This document shows positions 1 to 10,590 of a stretch of 64,000 nt of DNA, piece by piece. The position numbers and the translations under genes are program-made. The stretch's first letter is position 1. Every line of letters starts with the position of its first letter. Under the pieces are notes generated by a model. That model was not told the DNA's origin. It was given only the letters and a program-made list of their open reading frames with translations, and did no database searches. Source of the DNA: Musa acuminata AAA Group (lineage: Eukaryota > Streptophyta > Magnoliopsida > Zingiberales > Musaceae); NCBI RefSeq assembly GCF_036884655.1, contig NC_088356.1, positions 17,161,001-17,225,000 on the forward strand, written 5' to 3'.

Positions 1-844
1 TAAGAGCAGAATTATCGTCGAAGAAACAGCGGTTTCTCAACGAAATCTCCACAAAAAATTTGAGAGATTTGAGGAGGGAATTGATAGTAATATCTTAGTT
101 TATATGACAGAGAAAATATAGTATCAAGATCAAACAAACAGTGCTATGCGGTTGAAATTCTGCAATGTATCTTTCGTTGTAGAGATGAAAACTTTATGAC
201 GAAAAGTTTATGCAGCAATATAGGAACAATTTTTTTTTTTTTTGTATTTTCGGATAGGGATAACTAAATTGTAGCAGTAGTAAGGTAGGAAACCAGAACC
301 TGTTGCAATTCACAGGATGATCCGTGGTGGTGGAGATGATGGCAGAATTTGGCGATGATCTTTTAAGCAATTGTGGGAATTACTTTGGACAGTTATGGAG
401 GGTTGATGGATGGCAGTAGAAGGGCAGCGAGATGCCAAGAACATTGCTCTAATACCAGGTGGTAGAACCCTTGCAGATTCTAAACTTAGGGTTGATCTCT
501 TTAGGGGATCGGCCTCCTTGGAACTCTATAGGGGTTCCTCCCTCCAAGTTGCTGCTCAAAGGCTGCAGAAAAGATTCATTTATTGCTTATGAAAAGAGAA
601 GGAATACATGGCTATTTATAGGGCTTCTAAACCCTAACTCCTAATAGGACTCCTACTTAAGACTCTTATTTCTAACCAACTCCTAATAGGACTCCTACTC
701 AAGACTCTTATTCCCTTATAACTCCTAATTATTCTCTAAGAAAAAACCTCCTACATGAATGTCCCTCTCAATTAGGATTCTCCTAGCTAGAGTCCTAATA
801 GAATGTCCTTCTCAATTAGGACTCTCCTAGCTAGAGTCCTAACA
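1..844 (-). mobile_element. LTR retrotransposon, 5' end only (continues beyond window)
   Basis: Read on the minus strand, an LTR (460-844) is followed at once by a primer-binding site TGGTATTAGAGC (plus 446-457), one mismatch from the tRNA-Met site TGGTATCAGAGC. Bases 1-445 would then be untranslated leader or early gag; I see no convincing gag reading frame in them, and a short open frame at 410-592 on the plus strand runs through the LTR edge and is not a gene. A run of T lies near 230-244. The element's right edge abuts a partial LTR of the next element, so it probably inserted there, but its other end and target duplication lie outside the window. Copia or gypsy class cannot be decided. 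Confidence 0.6.
460..844 (-). repeat. LTR (5' LTR of the leftmost element) with internal tandem duplications
   Basis: On the minus strand it runs TGTTAGGACT...GTTCTACCA, i.e. TG...CA ends, 385 bp. A TATA box (TATAAATAG on the minus strand, plus about 613-621) fits an LTR promoter. Two internal tandem duplications are visible: a 42-bp unit (AACTCCTAATAGGACTCC...) at 636-677 and 678-719, and a 44-bp unit (GAATGTCC...AGTCCTAA) at 757-800 and 801-844. Confidence 0.6.
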
Positions 845-1138
845 GATACACTAGGATCACCCCCTTTTTAGCCTCTAGTGGATTAAGGAGATTGAGAGAA
901 AAACTTTAATCTCTCAATTGCTAAGATGCTAAACTTTAACCCCCTAAAGGTCTTGTCTATTTATAGGCGAGAGCAGAGGGTCTAGGATAAGTTATTAGGA
1001 GAGTTCCTTCCATCAAGGTTATCTCCTAAGAAATCCTATTTTAACTAAACTTCTTTTCTATTAGCCAATAACCATAATCAGAATTCAATCATATTTATAA
1101 TATATCTTACCTAATTAAATGGGTCACATAATCTAACA
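845..1138 (-). repeat. Partial 3' LTR of the decayed copia element
   Basis: Homologous to 7377-7670 of the right LTR. It ends at TAACA (CA terminus), next to the polypurine tract. On the minus strand it begins TGTTAGATTATGTGACCC. The rest of this LTR is cut off by the neighbouring insertion at 844/845. Confidence 0.75.
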
Positions 1139-1559
1139 TTCTCCCAACCCAATAATTAGTAAGATACAAAAAGACTTAAAATTAAAAATAAATAAACAAA
1201 ATTTATTTTAAAATAATTTGACTCAATTGGATTCTGAAATTTTAGAAAAAACTATATACATGCGTGCGAATTTTAAAATAGGCCAATAAGTTCAATAATT
1301 ATAATAATACTACATTAAGTCTGACTAATAATATGAGTCATAGCGGTTGTATGCCATCAATGTCACACTTCCTTCTATGTACCACAATACTATTAGTCTT
1401 TCCTAATGCAGTCCAAAATGACCCTTATAATTTGTCTTGTCAAGACAATCCTGTCATCACATTCAACCATAATATGTACATACATAATTATGAACAGAAT
1501 AGCATAAACAAATAACTTTAAGTATGTAGGCAAGAATATCAATTATAGTATCCACTCAA

Positions 1560-3970
1560 ACATGCATCACCATATCCTTTATGGGTTACTCACAAACCCA
1601 ATCATAAGAATATGTTCTTTCAAAATACTTTAGATTGTAAGTCCTAAGTGAATGGATTAGTAATCAATATAGTGTAACTCAAGTAATTAATTGACATTGG
1701 ATTTTTCTAGACTCATCTTCTCTAACCATCAAGTAATTTATACCATAATGTATATAGATACAATAGTACTTGTCATTCTTAGAGAAGAAAACTATTATAA
1801 TATCATAAAATATCTTCAACGACTTGGTAATTGAGTCTAACTACACTAAGTCCTGAGATAAAATTTTGCAATCAAAAATTTGATTAGTGGCCTTAAAACA
1901 TGCCACAAAATCAACTTCTATTATTAATAATAATAAATTACCCCTCTAATTGATATAGATATTAACTGTAATGTGGACTTCCTATTATTGAGATAATTTA
2001 TATAATCAGCATATGAAAAATATAATTATTTCAAGCTGATATAATTTCATGCATGTGAGCATATAGTCCTTTGTCCATTCTGGATATCTTATTATTTTCT
2101 TTGCAATCCTATAATGTTTTTACTTCTAGGTAACTCCAATAGATACCTTATATTTTAATTGTAAAACTAATATCTTTTATAACACAGACTTGAGCATAGA
2201 CTTCCAATTACGCATATACATAGAATATCTTTTTTATTTGATTCTTTTCAAGTTATTTTCAAGTATTTACTATTGACTAAAATTTTATTTTTATGATTTA
2301 TTGAACAAAGTTGTATATTGAATATTTTCAAGACTCGGTTGATATATCCTTTCTAAAATAACCTTCATAATCGTTGAGGTCTATCATTGAATTACTCAAT
2401 GTTAATAATATAAGATGTCTCGTTCATATCAATAATCTTAAAATTCTTAGTGATAAAATTCTTGATTTAGTTTAATAAACCAAGATCACTATTGGTAAGG
2501 TAAAATATTATCCATATATAAGATCAATAAAATAAATTTGCTCCCACTGATATAAATATTGATTAATAGTATTTACTTTAAATCTGAAAATAATGATTTC
2601 AAGAACCTTTATATATCATTATCTTGAAGCTTGTTTAAGGTCATAAATGGATTACTGAATTTGCATACCAAACTTTATATTTATTTTATTTTCTTTGTAA
2701 ATCATTTAGAGTAACCCATATAAAGCTAGATCTAAAAAATAAAATATTTTCATATCATTATGATATAACTCAAACTCATAATGAGTCACTAATGTCATGA
2801 TGATTCTTAACGAGTTCATTAAAAATCTCGTTATGGTCGATACATTCTTTATAAGTAAAAGTTTTAATCACAAGTCTGACAATTATATCATTCGACATTG
2901 TCCTTTCAGTCATATTTATATAATAGACTTTTTTTTAATAATTATTAGATAATTCGATAAATTTATCAACACCATTCTGGTTATTAATTTTAACTCTTCT
3001 TTTATTGCATCATATTACTTTTTAGAATCATTAATTTTCATGACATCTGAAAATAATAAGGGATCCATTCTTATATCATAATATAATTTTTGTAGATATG
3101 CCATATAATAACCATAAATGATAGGATTTCTTTCCCTTCGAGATATTTTCAAGGTTATCAATTATCGTTGTTCTACAAGACGATTAACAATGATATCAAT
3201 ATAATGTGGGAGTTTAGTAATGTTATTTTGTTATTCACTTTCATCAAATCATTTAATGATTTAAGTAATAACAATCTCTTGAATAATAAAGAAGTATTAA
3301 CTTGTATCTCCTCTATATCAAAATTGAATTTCGAGATTTTCACTCCCACTGATTTGTTATTTTATAGGAATCTTATGTTACCAGATTTAATTGTCCTCGT
3401 ACTATGATTATTGCAATAAGATATGTACCCCTTTAAATTTTTCTGAATAGATAATAAAATATTTAGAAATAATTATTAAATCTAATTTTCTTTTATGTGA
3501 GTGGAAGATCCTTATCTCTACAAGATAATCTCAAATATGTAAATATCTTAAGTTCAGTTTCCTATCATTTCATAATTTAAAAGAAGTCATATAATTTACT
3601 TACAAGGAACACCATTCAAGATATACATAATTGTCCTTGGAGCTTCTTCTCACATTAATTTGGGTACAAAAGAATAATCTATCATGCTCTTAATCATATC
3701 TATAAGGTACGATAATATCTTTCAGCAATCATATTCTGCTATAACACATCTGGTAAATCATATACATTATTTTTTCAAGAATCTAGCAAAAGAATTAGAA
3801 TTATAATTGGGTTCATCACAAATACCATAAAATTTATCACAAATACCATAAAATTCATCACCTTTGTTAGATATGATGATCTTGACTTTTCTATCTAATT
3901 GTCTATCGACTTCATTTATGTACACTTCAAAAGTGTAAACAGTCATAGACTTTATATAAATTAGATATAT
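1560..3970 (-). pseudogene. Copia pol remnant: integrase, reverse transcriptase, RNase H
   Basis: Translating the minus strand gives pieces recognisable as copia polyprotein in the right order. Around 3850-3960 there is an integrase-core remnant (NKGDEFYG at the position of a conserved DRGGEYYG). Around 2826-2872 lies an RT start (KECIDHNEIF, normally KEGIDYDETF). Around 2400-2545 lies the block before and after the catalytic YVDD, with the aspartates lost (IWIIFYLTNSDLGLL). Around 1757-1830 lies RNase H text (LKIFYD, FFSKNDKY). Stops and frameshifts interrupt all of it and many changes are toward A/T. A 22-bp direct duplication (ATCACAAATACCATAAAATT) sits near 3809-3858. No product is expected. 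Confidence 0.75.
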
Positions 3971-6304
3971 ATAATCATATCTCTACAGGTTATTTATATG
4001 GTGATAAAATGTCTCTCTTTAATAAGACGAAAGTATAGAGTGATAAACATAACCTCAAGGTGTTTATAAAATTATATTTTATTTTAATATTTAATTGTAG
4101 AATCATTGTAAACTTAAGATTCATATTAATTCTATATAGACTATTATATAGAATTCAAAGGTTAATTTTATTGAATCACTATAAGTTTACAACCACCAAA
4201 AGAGAAATAATACTCTAATAATTCTAGGTAAAAAACCAAAATTCCTAGAATTATAAGAACATAATATGAATCCTCAAGATCTATCAATTGAATCATCTTT
4301 AGATGTAGGCGATAAATACAAACTAATATCGCTTTCACTTTAAGATGATTCCCTATAATAATGAATATTTCATTCTCTTTTGGTTTTATCCCCCTTCATT
4401 TTTTTTCTTTATAAATATCTATTATTGGTAACATATGATGAAGCATCAAATTAATCCATCAATAATATCTATAATATTTGATTTGAACCATATAAAGGTT
4501 ATATTTATACCTTTTAATTTCAAATCAAATCTTATAGTCCTTTCTTTGTTACAGAAGTAACACTTTATTATGAGGATATTCTTTTATGAGTTTATATAGT
4601 AATTATAAACTCAGATGACTTATGCTTTATCCTTATTTTAGTATTACCTACTCCCTTACTCAAAATATTATGAGTCTTGAGCTTACAGCTTTATCATTTA
4701 TTTTGAGGATATAATCTTAAATTCCTCAAATACTATCATATTAAGGTGTCAACTAATGACTTATCAGAAAATTTAAATTGATCCTTAGATATTCTCATGC
4801 ACTAGTTGTAAACTATTCTGAAGTCAAAATATCATAAAATTGAGTCTTTCATACCTTTCTTGATCAGTCACCTCAATTATTTATTTCACAGAACTTTCAA
4901 TAATTAAGTTTATGTTCTGTTCAATTAATCTGATCAAGGTCTCACTCACTCAATACAACTTGTATATGCTCAAGTCATTTATTTCAGAAAGTATATGGAG
5001 ATTTACAAAAATACAATAAAGGAACTACCACTATAATAATATAACATTATTGCTTTGAGTTTTCAAAATATGATAAACTATTGATATCATCTATATTTTA
5101 CCTTTGGGTGAAATATTGACATATCTAGTGTTCACTCAAGATCACCTATGGAGAAATGATACCATCCTTGTAGAATAGTGTTGTTGCTTTTGGGTATACG
5201 ACCCTAAACTACAAGGATATCCAAAACAGTATCATCCTACCCCATCAAATAATTATTTGAAATAGATTCTCCTTTGAGATTATCTAAATCTCATAATTAT
5301 ATGTGATATCGTAAATATTATTTTATTTAATATCATTTAGGATCAATTCCATAATGTATTTTATAGATTATTGATCTAGGTCACTTTGGTGGCTACAGGA
5401 CTAATACAAAAAGATAAAATACAGTCTAAAATATCTCATGAATGATAAGAACTTTATTATAAGTCATATCCCATAAGCCTATCATCCCAGCTATTTTGAT
5501 AGCTATCGGTCAGATAAAACTTAGGAAGATAAATTACAAATAATATTCACTAAATTTCTATATCCTGATTCATGCTGTCATTGTGAATATTATTTTATTT
5601 AATATTATTTAGGACTAATTTCATAATATATTTTATAAATTATTAGTCTAGGTCACTTTGGTGATTGTAAGACTAATACAAAAATATAAAATACAATCTA
5701 AATTGTCCTATAAATGATAAGACTTTTATTGTAATTTATTTATCATAAGTTTATTATTCCGAGCTACTTTGACAACTATCGATCAGATACAATTTATGAA
5801 GATAAATTACAAATAATATTCATAAATTTATTTATCTTGATTCATACTGAAGTAGTTCAATAATAAAATAATAAACATAATAATTATTGAGTATTAATCA
5901 ACAAAATGAAAAACTCATATGATAATCATAATAACATATAAATCATGAAGAGCCTTTATGTGAAAGAAAACTATTATTTCACAATTTCAAATATATACAT
6001 GTGAATAATCAAATGAATATCCAAGAATAATAATTGGATTTTATTTACCACATGTTAAAAATATAATCAATAATTTATATGAGAAAACTATAAAATTAAA
6101 TCATAATTTATATTTTTTTAAATCAAAATTAAAACCAATCAAAAAATCAAAAAATATAATCATGATTAAATTCAATCATAATTATAATAAATCATATTTA
6201 TTAATTTTATAATTGAGAATATAAATTAGAATTCTCAATTTCATAAAGGTAAAATTGTAAATATGTTGACAGGACATAAATTGGAATTATAAAATTCATA
6301 AAGA
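3971..6304. other. AT-rich interior of the decayed copia element
   Basis: By position this should be the gag, protease and integrase N-terminal part of the element. I could not recognise protein in it. It has long A/T runs and only short frames on either strand. Confidence 0.4.
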
Positions 6305-6305
6305 G

Positions 6306-6414
6306 CAAAACTATAATTTGGCAAAACCCTAGCATCTACGGCAAAACTGTAATTTGGCAAAACCCGAGCATCTAGGGTAAAACTATAAATATGTCAAAAC
6401 CCTAGCATCTACGG
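6306..6414. repeat. Three tandem copies of a 36-37-bp unit
   Basis: Units CAAAACTATAATTTGG... start at 6306, 6342 and 6378. Each ends in (C/G)AGCATCTA(C/G)GG. They stop at the sharp edge of the GC-rich block. Confidence 0.8.
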
Positions 6415-6890
6415 CCGTATTGTTGCCGCCATGGGGCTTCCTCTACCCGTGGGCGATCGATGCTTGGCGCAGCCTGGCTGCGCGTGACAGCCGCCGGTGT
6501 ACGGTTGCCACGCCGCGACGCTGCCTGTGCGACCTGTGCCCGCGCACGACCGCTGCCACTACCTACGCGCGGATGCCGCACTTTGCCATCGCCTTGGCGT
6601 GGCCTAGCCGCGCGCGGTTGTCGCCTGGGTGCGGCATGCCCACGCCTGGTCGCTGTCGTTGCCCTCTGCGGCCACTACCCTTCCGTAAGTGCCTTCTGCG
6701 GGCACCACCATTACGCGTGAGGGCGGCCGCCACCTTCCGCGACCACCGCGTTCACAAGTGGTGCGGGATGCCCGTGGTACCGCCACCGCTCACAAGCGGA
6801 CCACTGCCCACACACAACCGTGATGCGCGGCTACGGGGTGGTAAGCTCTTCGTCGACAACGATCAACAGAGATGATCGTCTCAATAACAC
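6405..6890. other. GC-rich block inside the copia 5' leader region
   Basis: A sharply bounded block very rich in G+C (CGCGCGG, GCCGCC words) in otherwise AT-rich DNA, lying between the primer-binding site and the place where gag should be. Frames are open on both strands (plus 6420-6875 and 6460-6720; minus 6604-6786), which composition alone explains. The predicted peptides are low-complexity Arg/Ala/Pro/Cys text with no recognisable domain, so I do not call a gene. It is probably structured leader sequence of the element; captured host DNA is the alternative. Confidence 0.5.
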
Positions 6891-7059
6891 CTGATGATAA
6901 TAAACAGTAAATTCATCGATCAAACATAAAATTATATATTGCTCATAATCAACGATGGAGCAAATCATATAGAAAAAATATATCAATAATATACGATGAA
7001 TCATTGATGCATCGTAAACAAAAATAATAGATCTAATATATTTGATCTCAAGAACCTAG

Positions 7060-7071
7060 GCTCTGATACCA
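7060..7071 (-). other. Primer-binding site (tRNA-Met)
   Basis: The minus strand reads TGGTATCAGAGC directly inside the right LTR, matching the usual plant initiator tRNA-Met primer site. Confidence 0.85.
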
Positions 7072-7073
7072 AT

Positions 7074-7670
7074 TGTTAGCATAAAATCTGTAATCATGCT
7101 ATTTGTAATGCGAAAAAACTTTTATACTACGATTGAAATAAAATAAAATTAGATCTAACAATATATTACGATACGTACCTTTCATTGTTGTTCAGAAGAA
7201 TAAACCTTATCTGATATACAAGTGCCTCCATCGTCGGATCTGAGATATCAATCTGCAAGGATAACTAGATCCTTCTCCTCTCTTCCTATCCTTTCACAAG
7301 ACCACCTAGATTGATGGATTAGGGGATTAGGGGAGAGGGAGATTGAGAGAAAAACCTTAATCTCTCAACTACATTGAGATACAGTGAGATCACTCCCTTT
7401 TTAGCCCCTAGTGGATTAGGGAGATTAAGAGAAAAATTTTAATCTCTCAATTACTAAGATGTTACACTTTAGCCCCTAAAGATCCTATCTATTTATAGGC
7501 GAGAGCAGAGGGTCTAGGATTAGTTATTAGGAGAGTTCCTCCCATCAAGGTTATCTCCTGAGGAATCCTACTTTAACTGAACTTTTTTTCTATTGGCCAA
7601 TAACCATAATTAGAATCCAATCATATCTATAATATATCTTACCTAATTAAATAGGTCCATATAATTATCA
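7074..7670 (-). repeat. 5' LTR of the decayed copia element (full copy)
   Basis: 597 bp. The plus strand starts TGTTAGCATAAAATC and ends ATTATCA. It contains a TATA-like CTATAAATAG (minus strand; plus about 7489-7498). The same LTR family recurs at 15291-15795, 50778-51322 and 60829-62045. Confidence 0.8.
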
Positions 7671-8012
7671 CTTCTATCCCTAGCGTTACCTTAACTTCGA
7701 TAATGGATGATGTTGCTTACTCCCTTGCTAGTTCTTGCTCTGTAGCTTGTTGAATATAAGATAGGTACCCAATAGCCCTTGCTTATTCAATCTGTGTACT
7801 AACGCACAACTCAACTCGCATTAGCACAACGAGAACGTTGCTTGTTCTCTAAAGAATTGAAGAGAGCTACCATAATATAGAAGAACATAAACTCACAGCA
7901 CAATTTCTATAAGAACGTAACCTAACTATAGACTTGTTCACTTATTTGGTTTGTTCTTTTCTTTTCCGCTTTAGTTTTATCTCTTTTGATATAACTAAGT
8001 AAAACAACATCA
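7671..8012. other. Unclassified sequence with short recurring words
   Basis: No gene is visible. Words such as TTGCTTACTCCCTTGC and GCTTGTTG resemble those in 10591-12415, so the two stretches are probably one unit split by the copia element at 8013-10590. Confidence 0.4.
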
Positions 8013-8524
8013 TGATGGGATATAAAGAAGAAGTATTACATAGTGGAATTAAATGAAAATCATAATTAAATATGATACCAAGATTTATGTAAAAATTCCT
8101 TCCAACATGAAGGGTAAAAATCATAGGACAAACTAAAGATAATCCACTATAAAAATAATGAATATATAAATCTCAGAGTCTTTTTCCTAAAACCCAAGCA
8201 ATAATCTCAAGAAAATAATTAGGATATAAAGATTATGTCACTATGCATAATATCTAAATTCTCTATAAGTAATCACAACAAGAATTTACTATAGATCTGA
8301 TCTAACCTGAGATGAGAATATTGCTTGAATGATTGAGAATAGTCTCTCTGCGTTGTCCTTGTCTTCTTTCATTTTCTTTTCTTATTTTTCTATCTTTTTT
8401 TCCTCTTTTTTTAATCAAGTTACTACTATAGTTTTCTACCTCTACTACTGTAGGTTTATACCTTATTGCTGTAGTTTTTCTCCCCAATTTTTTGCAGCCA
8501 CCACTGATACTAGGAACATTAACA
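8013..8524 (-). repeat. 3' LTR of the deleted copia element
   Basis: The plus strand runs TGATGGGATATAAAG...AACATTAACA. Most of it, notably GGTTAGATCAGATC on the minus strand, aligns with 10076-10590; the last 80 bases are more diverged. Confidence 0.75.
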
Positions 8525-9141
8525 GATCCACTAAGAGTTTTTATCCTCAAATGACCACCATTTGTACAAACATGGTCTAAGACTTGTATTTTTCTAGATA
8601 AAGTAGGACTAGCAAATGAAACTCTATGTTGTTTACTAGTTAAATAATTAATACAAGAGTTCAGATGTGTACCTTTAAGGTTTAAAAATACCTCTCTCTT
8701 TGAAAGAACTTGTAGTCCCTTCTCGCTCATGTGTCCCAATCACCTATGCCATAACTCTATGCTGAAGTATTTCTCTGTAGCATTCAACTGCTCACCATAA
8801 GCTTTGGCTTGCAACCTGTATAAGATGTGGCATTTTTTTCTACTAGCTATAACAAGAGAACCCTCACTGAGCTTCCATTGCCCCATGTGAAATATATTAT
8901 TATAACCTTCATCAGCTAGCCTTCCAACTGAAATTAAATTCAGTCTCAAGTCAATCATATGTCTCACATCCTTAAGTACCAACTTCCAGCCAAGATTGGT
9001 CTTTATGCGGATATCACCCATTTCAATGATGTTTGTCGTGCTATAGTTGCCCATCTTGACGACACCAAAATTTTCAAACCTATAGGTAGCAAGAAACTCC
9101 CTCCATGGTGTAGCATGATAAGAAGCACCTATACTAATCAC
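8525..9141 (-). pseudogene. Copia protease / GAG-pre-integrase fragment
   Basis: On the minus strand, 9141-8740 encodes the post-protease region (ISIGASYHAT, standing in for a D-S-G-A-S active site, then LKDVRHM, LNLISVGRLADEG) and the pre-integrase start (SIELWHR). After one stop the text continues as [14 protein letters not shown], including part of the zinc-binding module, up to LRIKTLSGS, where integrase should continue toward its catalytic Asp. At 8524/8525 it joins the LTR instead, and the open frame runs on into the LTR to 8302. The protease catalytic Asp is not visible in frame, so this product cannot act as an enzyme. Confidence 0.75.
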
Positions 9142-9240
9142 CCACTCAAGATCCTAATCTATATAAGAAAAAATATCATCAAAAGGAGATAAAATCAAAT
9201 AATCACCACTTTACACTATAGTTGTGGTATTATCTTTTGA

Positions 9241-10040
9241 CTATGAAGACTCTACTTCTTTTCCCTTTTTTTTGCTCTTCTTAGGTTGCTTGCATTGGTT
9301 CTTGTAATGTTCTTTCTCACCATAGTTATAATAAATAATATCTTTTCTTGATCTCGACTTACTTCTACCCATACGTGAACTGTTTCTGTCTTTGGACTTT
9401 GACCTTCCTCTGTCCTCTGAGATAAGTGCCTGCGAATCATTCTGAGATATTGTTGAATTTTTTCTTCTCAACTCCTCATTCAACAAACTACTTGTTACTT
9501 GACTCATGGTGGCAATACCACATGGTACAAAATTACTAAGGGAAACCACCAGTGTCTCCCAACTTTCTAGCAAAGAACTAAGAAGTAACAATGCATACAA
9601 CTAATCGTCAAGAAATATTTTCATAGAGGATAACTAGTTAGTAATACTCTGCATTTTATTCAAATGCTTAGTAATAGAAGCACCCTCTTTATATTTCAGG
9701 TTCACAAGTTTTTTAATCAAGAAAGTTTTGTTGCCAGTTGTTTTTCTTTCATAGAGACCTTCCAACTTTTTTCAAAGAGAATATGCAGAACTTTCAATAG
9801 AAATATGGTGAAAAATGCTGTCATCAAACCACTGTCGAATAAACCCGACTGTTTTTCGATCTAACCTCTTCCACTCATCATCTGTCATAGTTGCGAGCTT
9901 TGCACTATCCCCTTGTAAAGGTCCACACAAATCTTTACAATACAAGAGATCTTTCATTCTTGGCTTCCATATTATCTAATTGTTTCCATTCAAGTTAATC
10001 ATGCGAGAAACACTACCAGCCTCTATATTCGAACATAAAA
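9241..10040 (-). pseudogene. Copia gag (capsid) remnant
   Basis: Minus-strand text contains typical copia gag blocks: MINLNGNN and WKPRMKDLLYCKDL near 9940-10010, DRKTVGFIRQW near 9840, and LLLLSSLLESWE followed by an Arg/Ser/Lys-rich nucleic-acid-binding tail (9241-9600). The zinc knuckle reads YYNYGEKEHYKNQC, so the first two cysteines of CX2CX4HX4C are now Tyr. A stop lies between NN and IIW, and frames change between blocks. Non-functional. Confidence 0.75.
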
Positions 10041-10061
10041 AAATTAAATCACTAAAACCTT

Positions 10062-10073
10062 GCTCTGATACCA
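10062..10073 (-). other. Primer-binding site (tRNA-Met)
   Basis: TGGTATCAGAGC on the minus strand, two bases inside the 5' LTR. Confidence 0.85.
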
Positions 10074-10075
10074 GT

Positions 10076-10590
10076 TGATAGGATATAAAGAAGAACAAAC
10101 TTTGTATACGAATAAATACAAGCAAGTCATAACACACAATAGAATTAAATAGAAATTATAATAAAATATGATAGTAAGATTTACGTGAAAAATCCTCCAA
10201 CGTGAAGGGTAAAAACTACGAGACAAACCAAAGATAATCCATTATAAGAATAATAAATATATAAATCTCAAAGTCTTTTGTCCAAAACCCAAGCAATAAT
10301 CTAAAAGAATAACTAAGATACAAGGATTATATCACTATGCACAATATCCAAATTCTCCCAAAGTAATCACAATAAGAATATACTTTAGATCTGATCTAAC
10401 CTAAGATGAGAACACTACTTGGATGATTAATAATAGTCTCTCTGCATTGTTCTTGTCTTCTTTCCTTTCCTTCTCTTATTTTTTCACAAAAGTTTCTCTC
10501 TTTTTCTCCCATCATATCACGATGCCTTTGCATTCGCCCTAGAGGGCCACCCATCCGCCTTTTCTTTCCTTTCCTTTCACACCCCAAACA
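10076..10590 (-). repeat. 5' LTR of the deleted copia element
   Basis: The plus strand runs TGATAGGATATAAAG...ACCCCAAACA. On the minus strand it starts TGTTTGGGGTGTG and ends CTATCA, followed by the primer site. Confidence 0.75.

Larger units (their letters stand above)
845..7670 (-). mobile_element. Highly decayed Ty1/copia retrotransposon
   Basis: Both LTRs can be aligned by eye: a full copy at 7074-7670 and a partial copy at 845-1138, sharing words such as GGCGAGAGCAGAGGGTCTAG and TCTCAATT. A tRNA-Met primer site lies at 7060-7071 beside the right LTR, and a purine-rich tract (TTGGGTTGGGAGAA on the minus strand) ends at the left LTR. Integrase, reverse transcriptase and RNase H remnants follow in copia order between them. 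The inside is very AT-rich and full of stops, apart from a GC-rich block at 6405-6890. The outer part of the left LTR is displaced by the element ending at 844. Confidence 0.8.
8013..10590 (-). mobile_element. Internally deleted Ty1/copia retrotransposon
   Basis: Two LTRs of nearly equal length (8013-8524, 512 bp; 10076-10590, 515 bp) flank a 1.55-kb interior. The primer site TGGTATCAGAGC is at 10062-10073. The interior holds gag, a protease/pre-integrase piece and the first residues of integrase, then runs straight into the 3' LTR. The catalytic integrase core, RT and RNase H are absent. No matching target duplication is visible (CATCA before, TAATA after). The LTR family also occurs as a solo copy at 49889-50468. 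Confidence 0.8.

Noticed and set aside
6420..6875. 151-codon open frame in the GC-rich block
   Set aside because: Frames are open on both strands purely because of high G+C; the peptide is low-complexity and has no domain.
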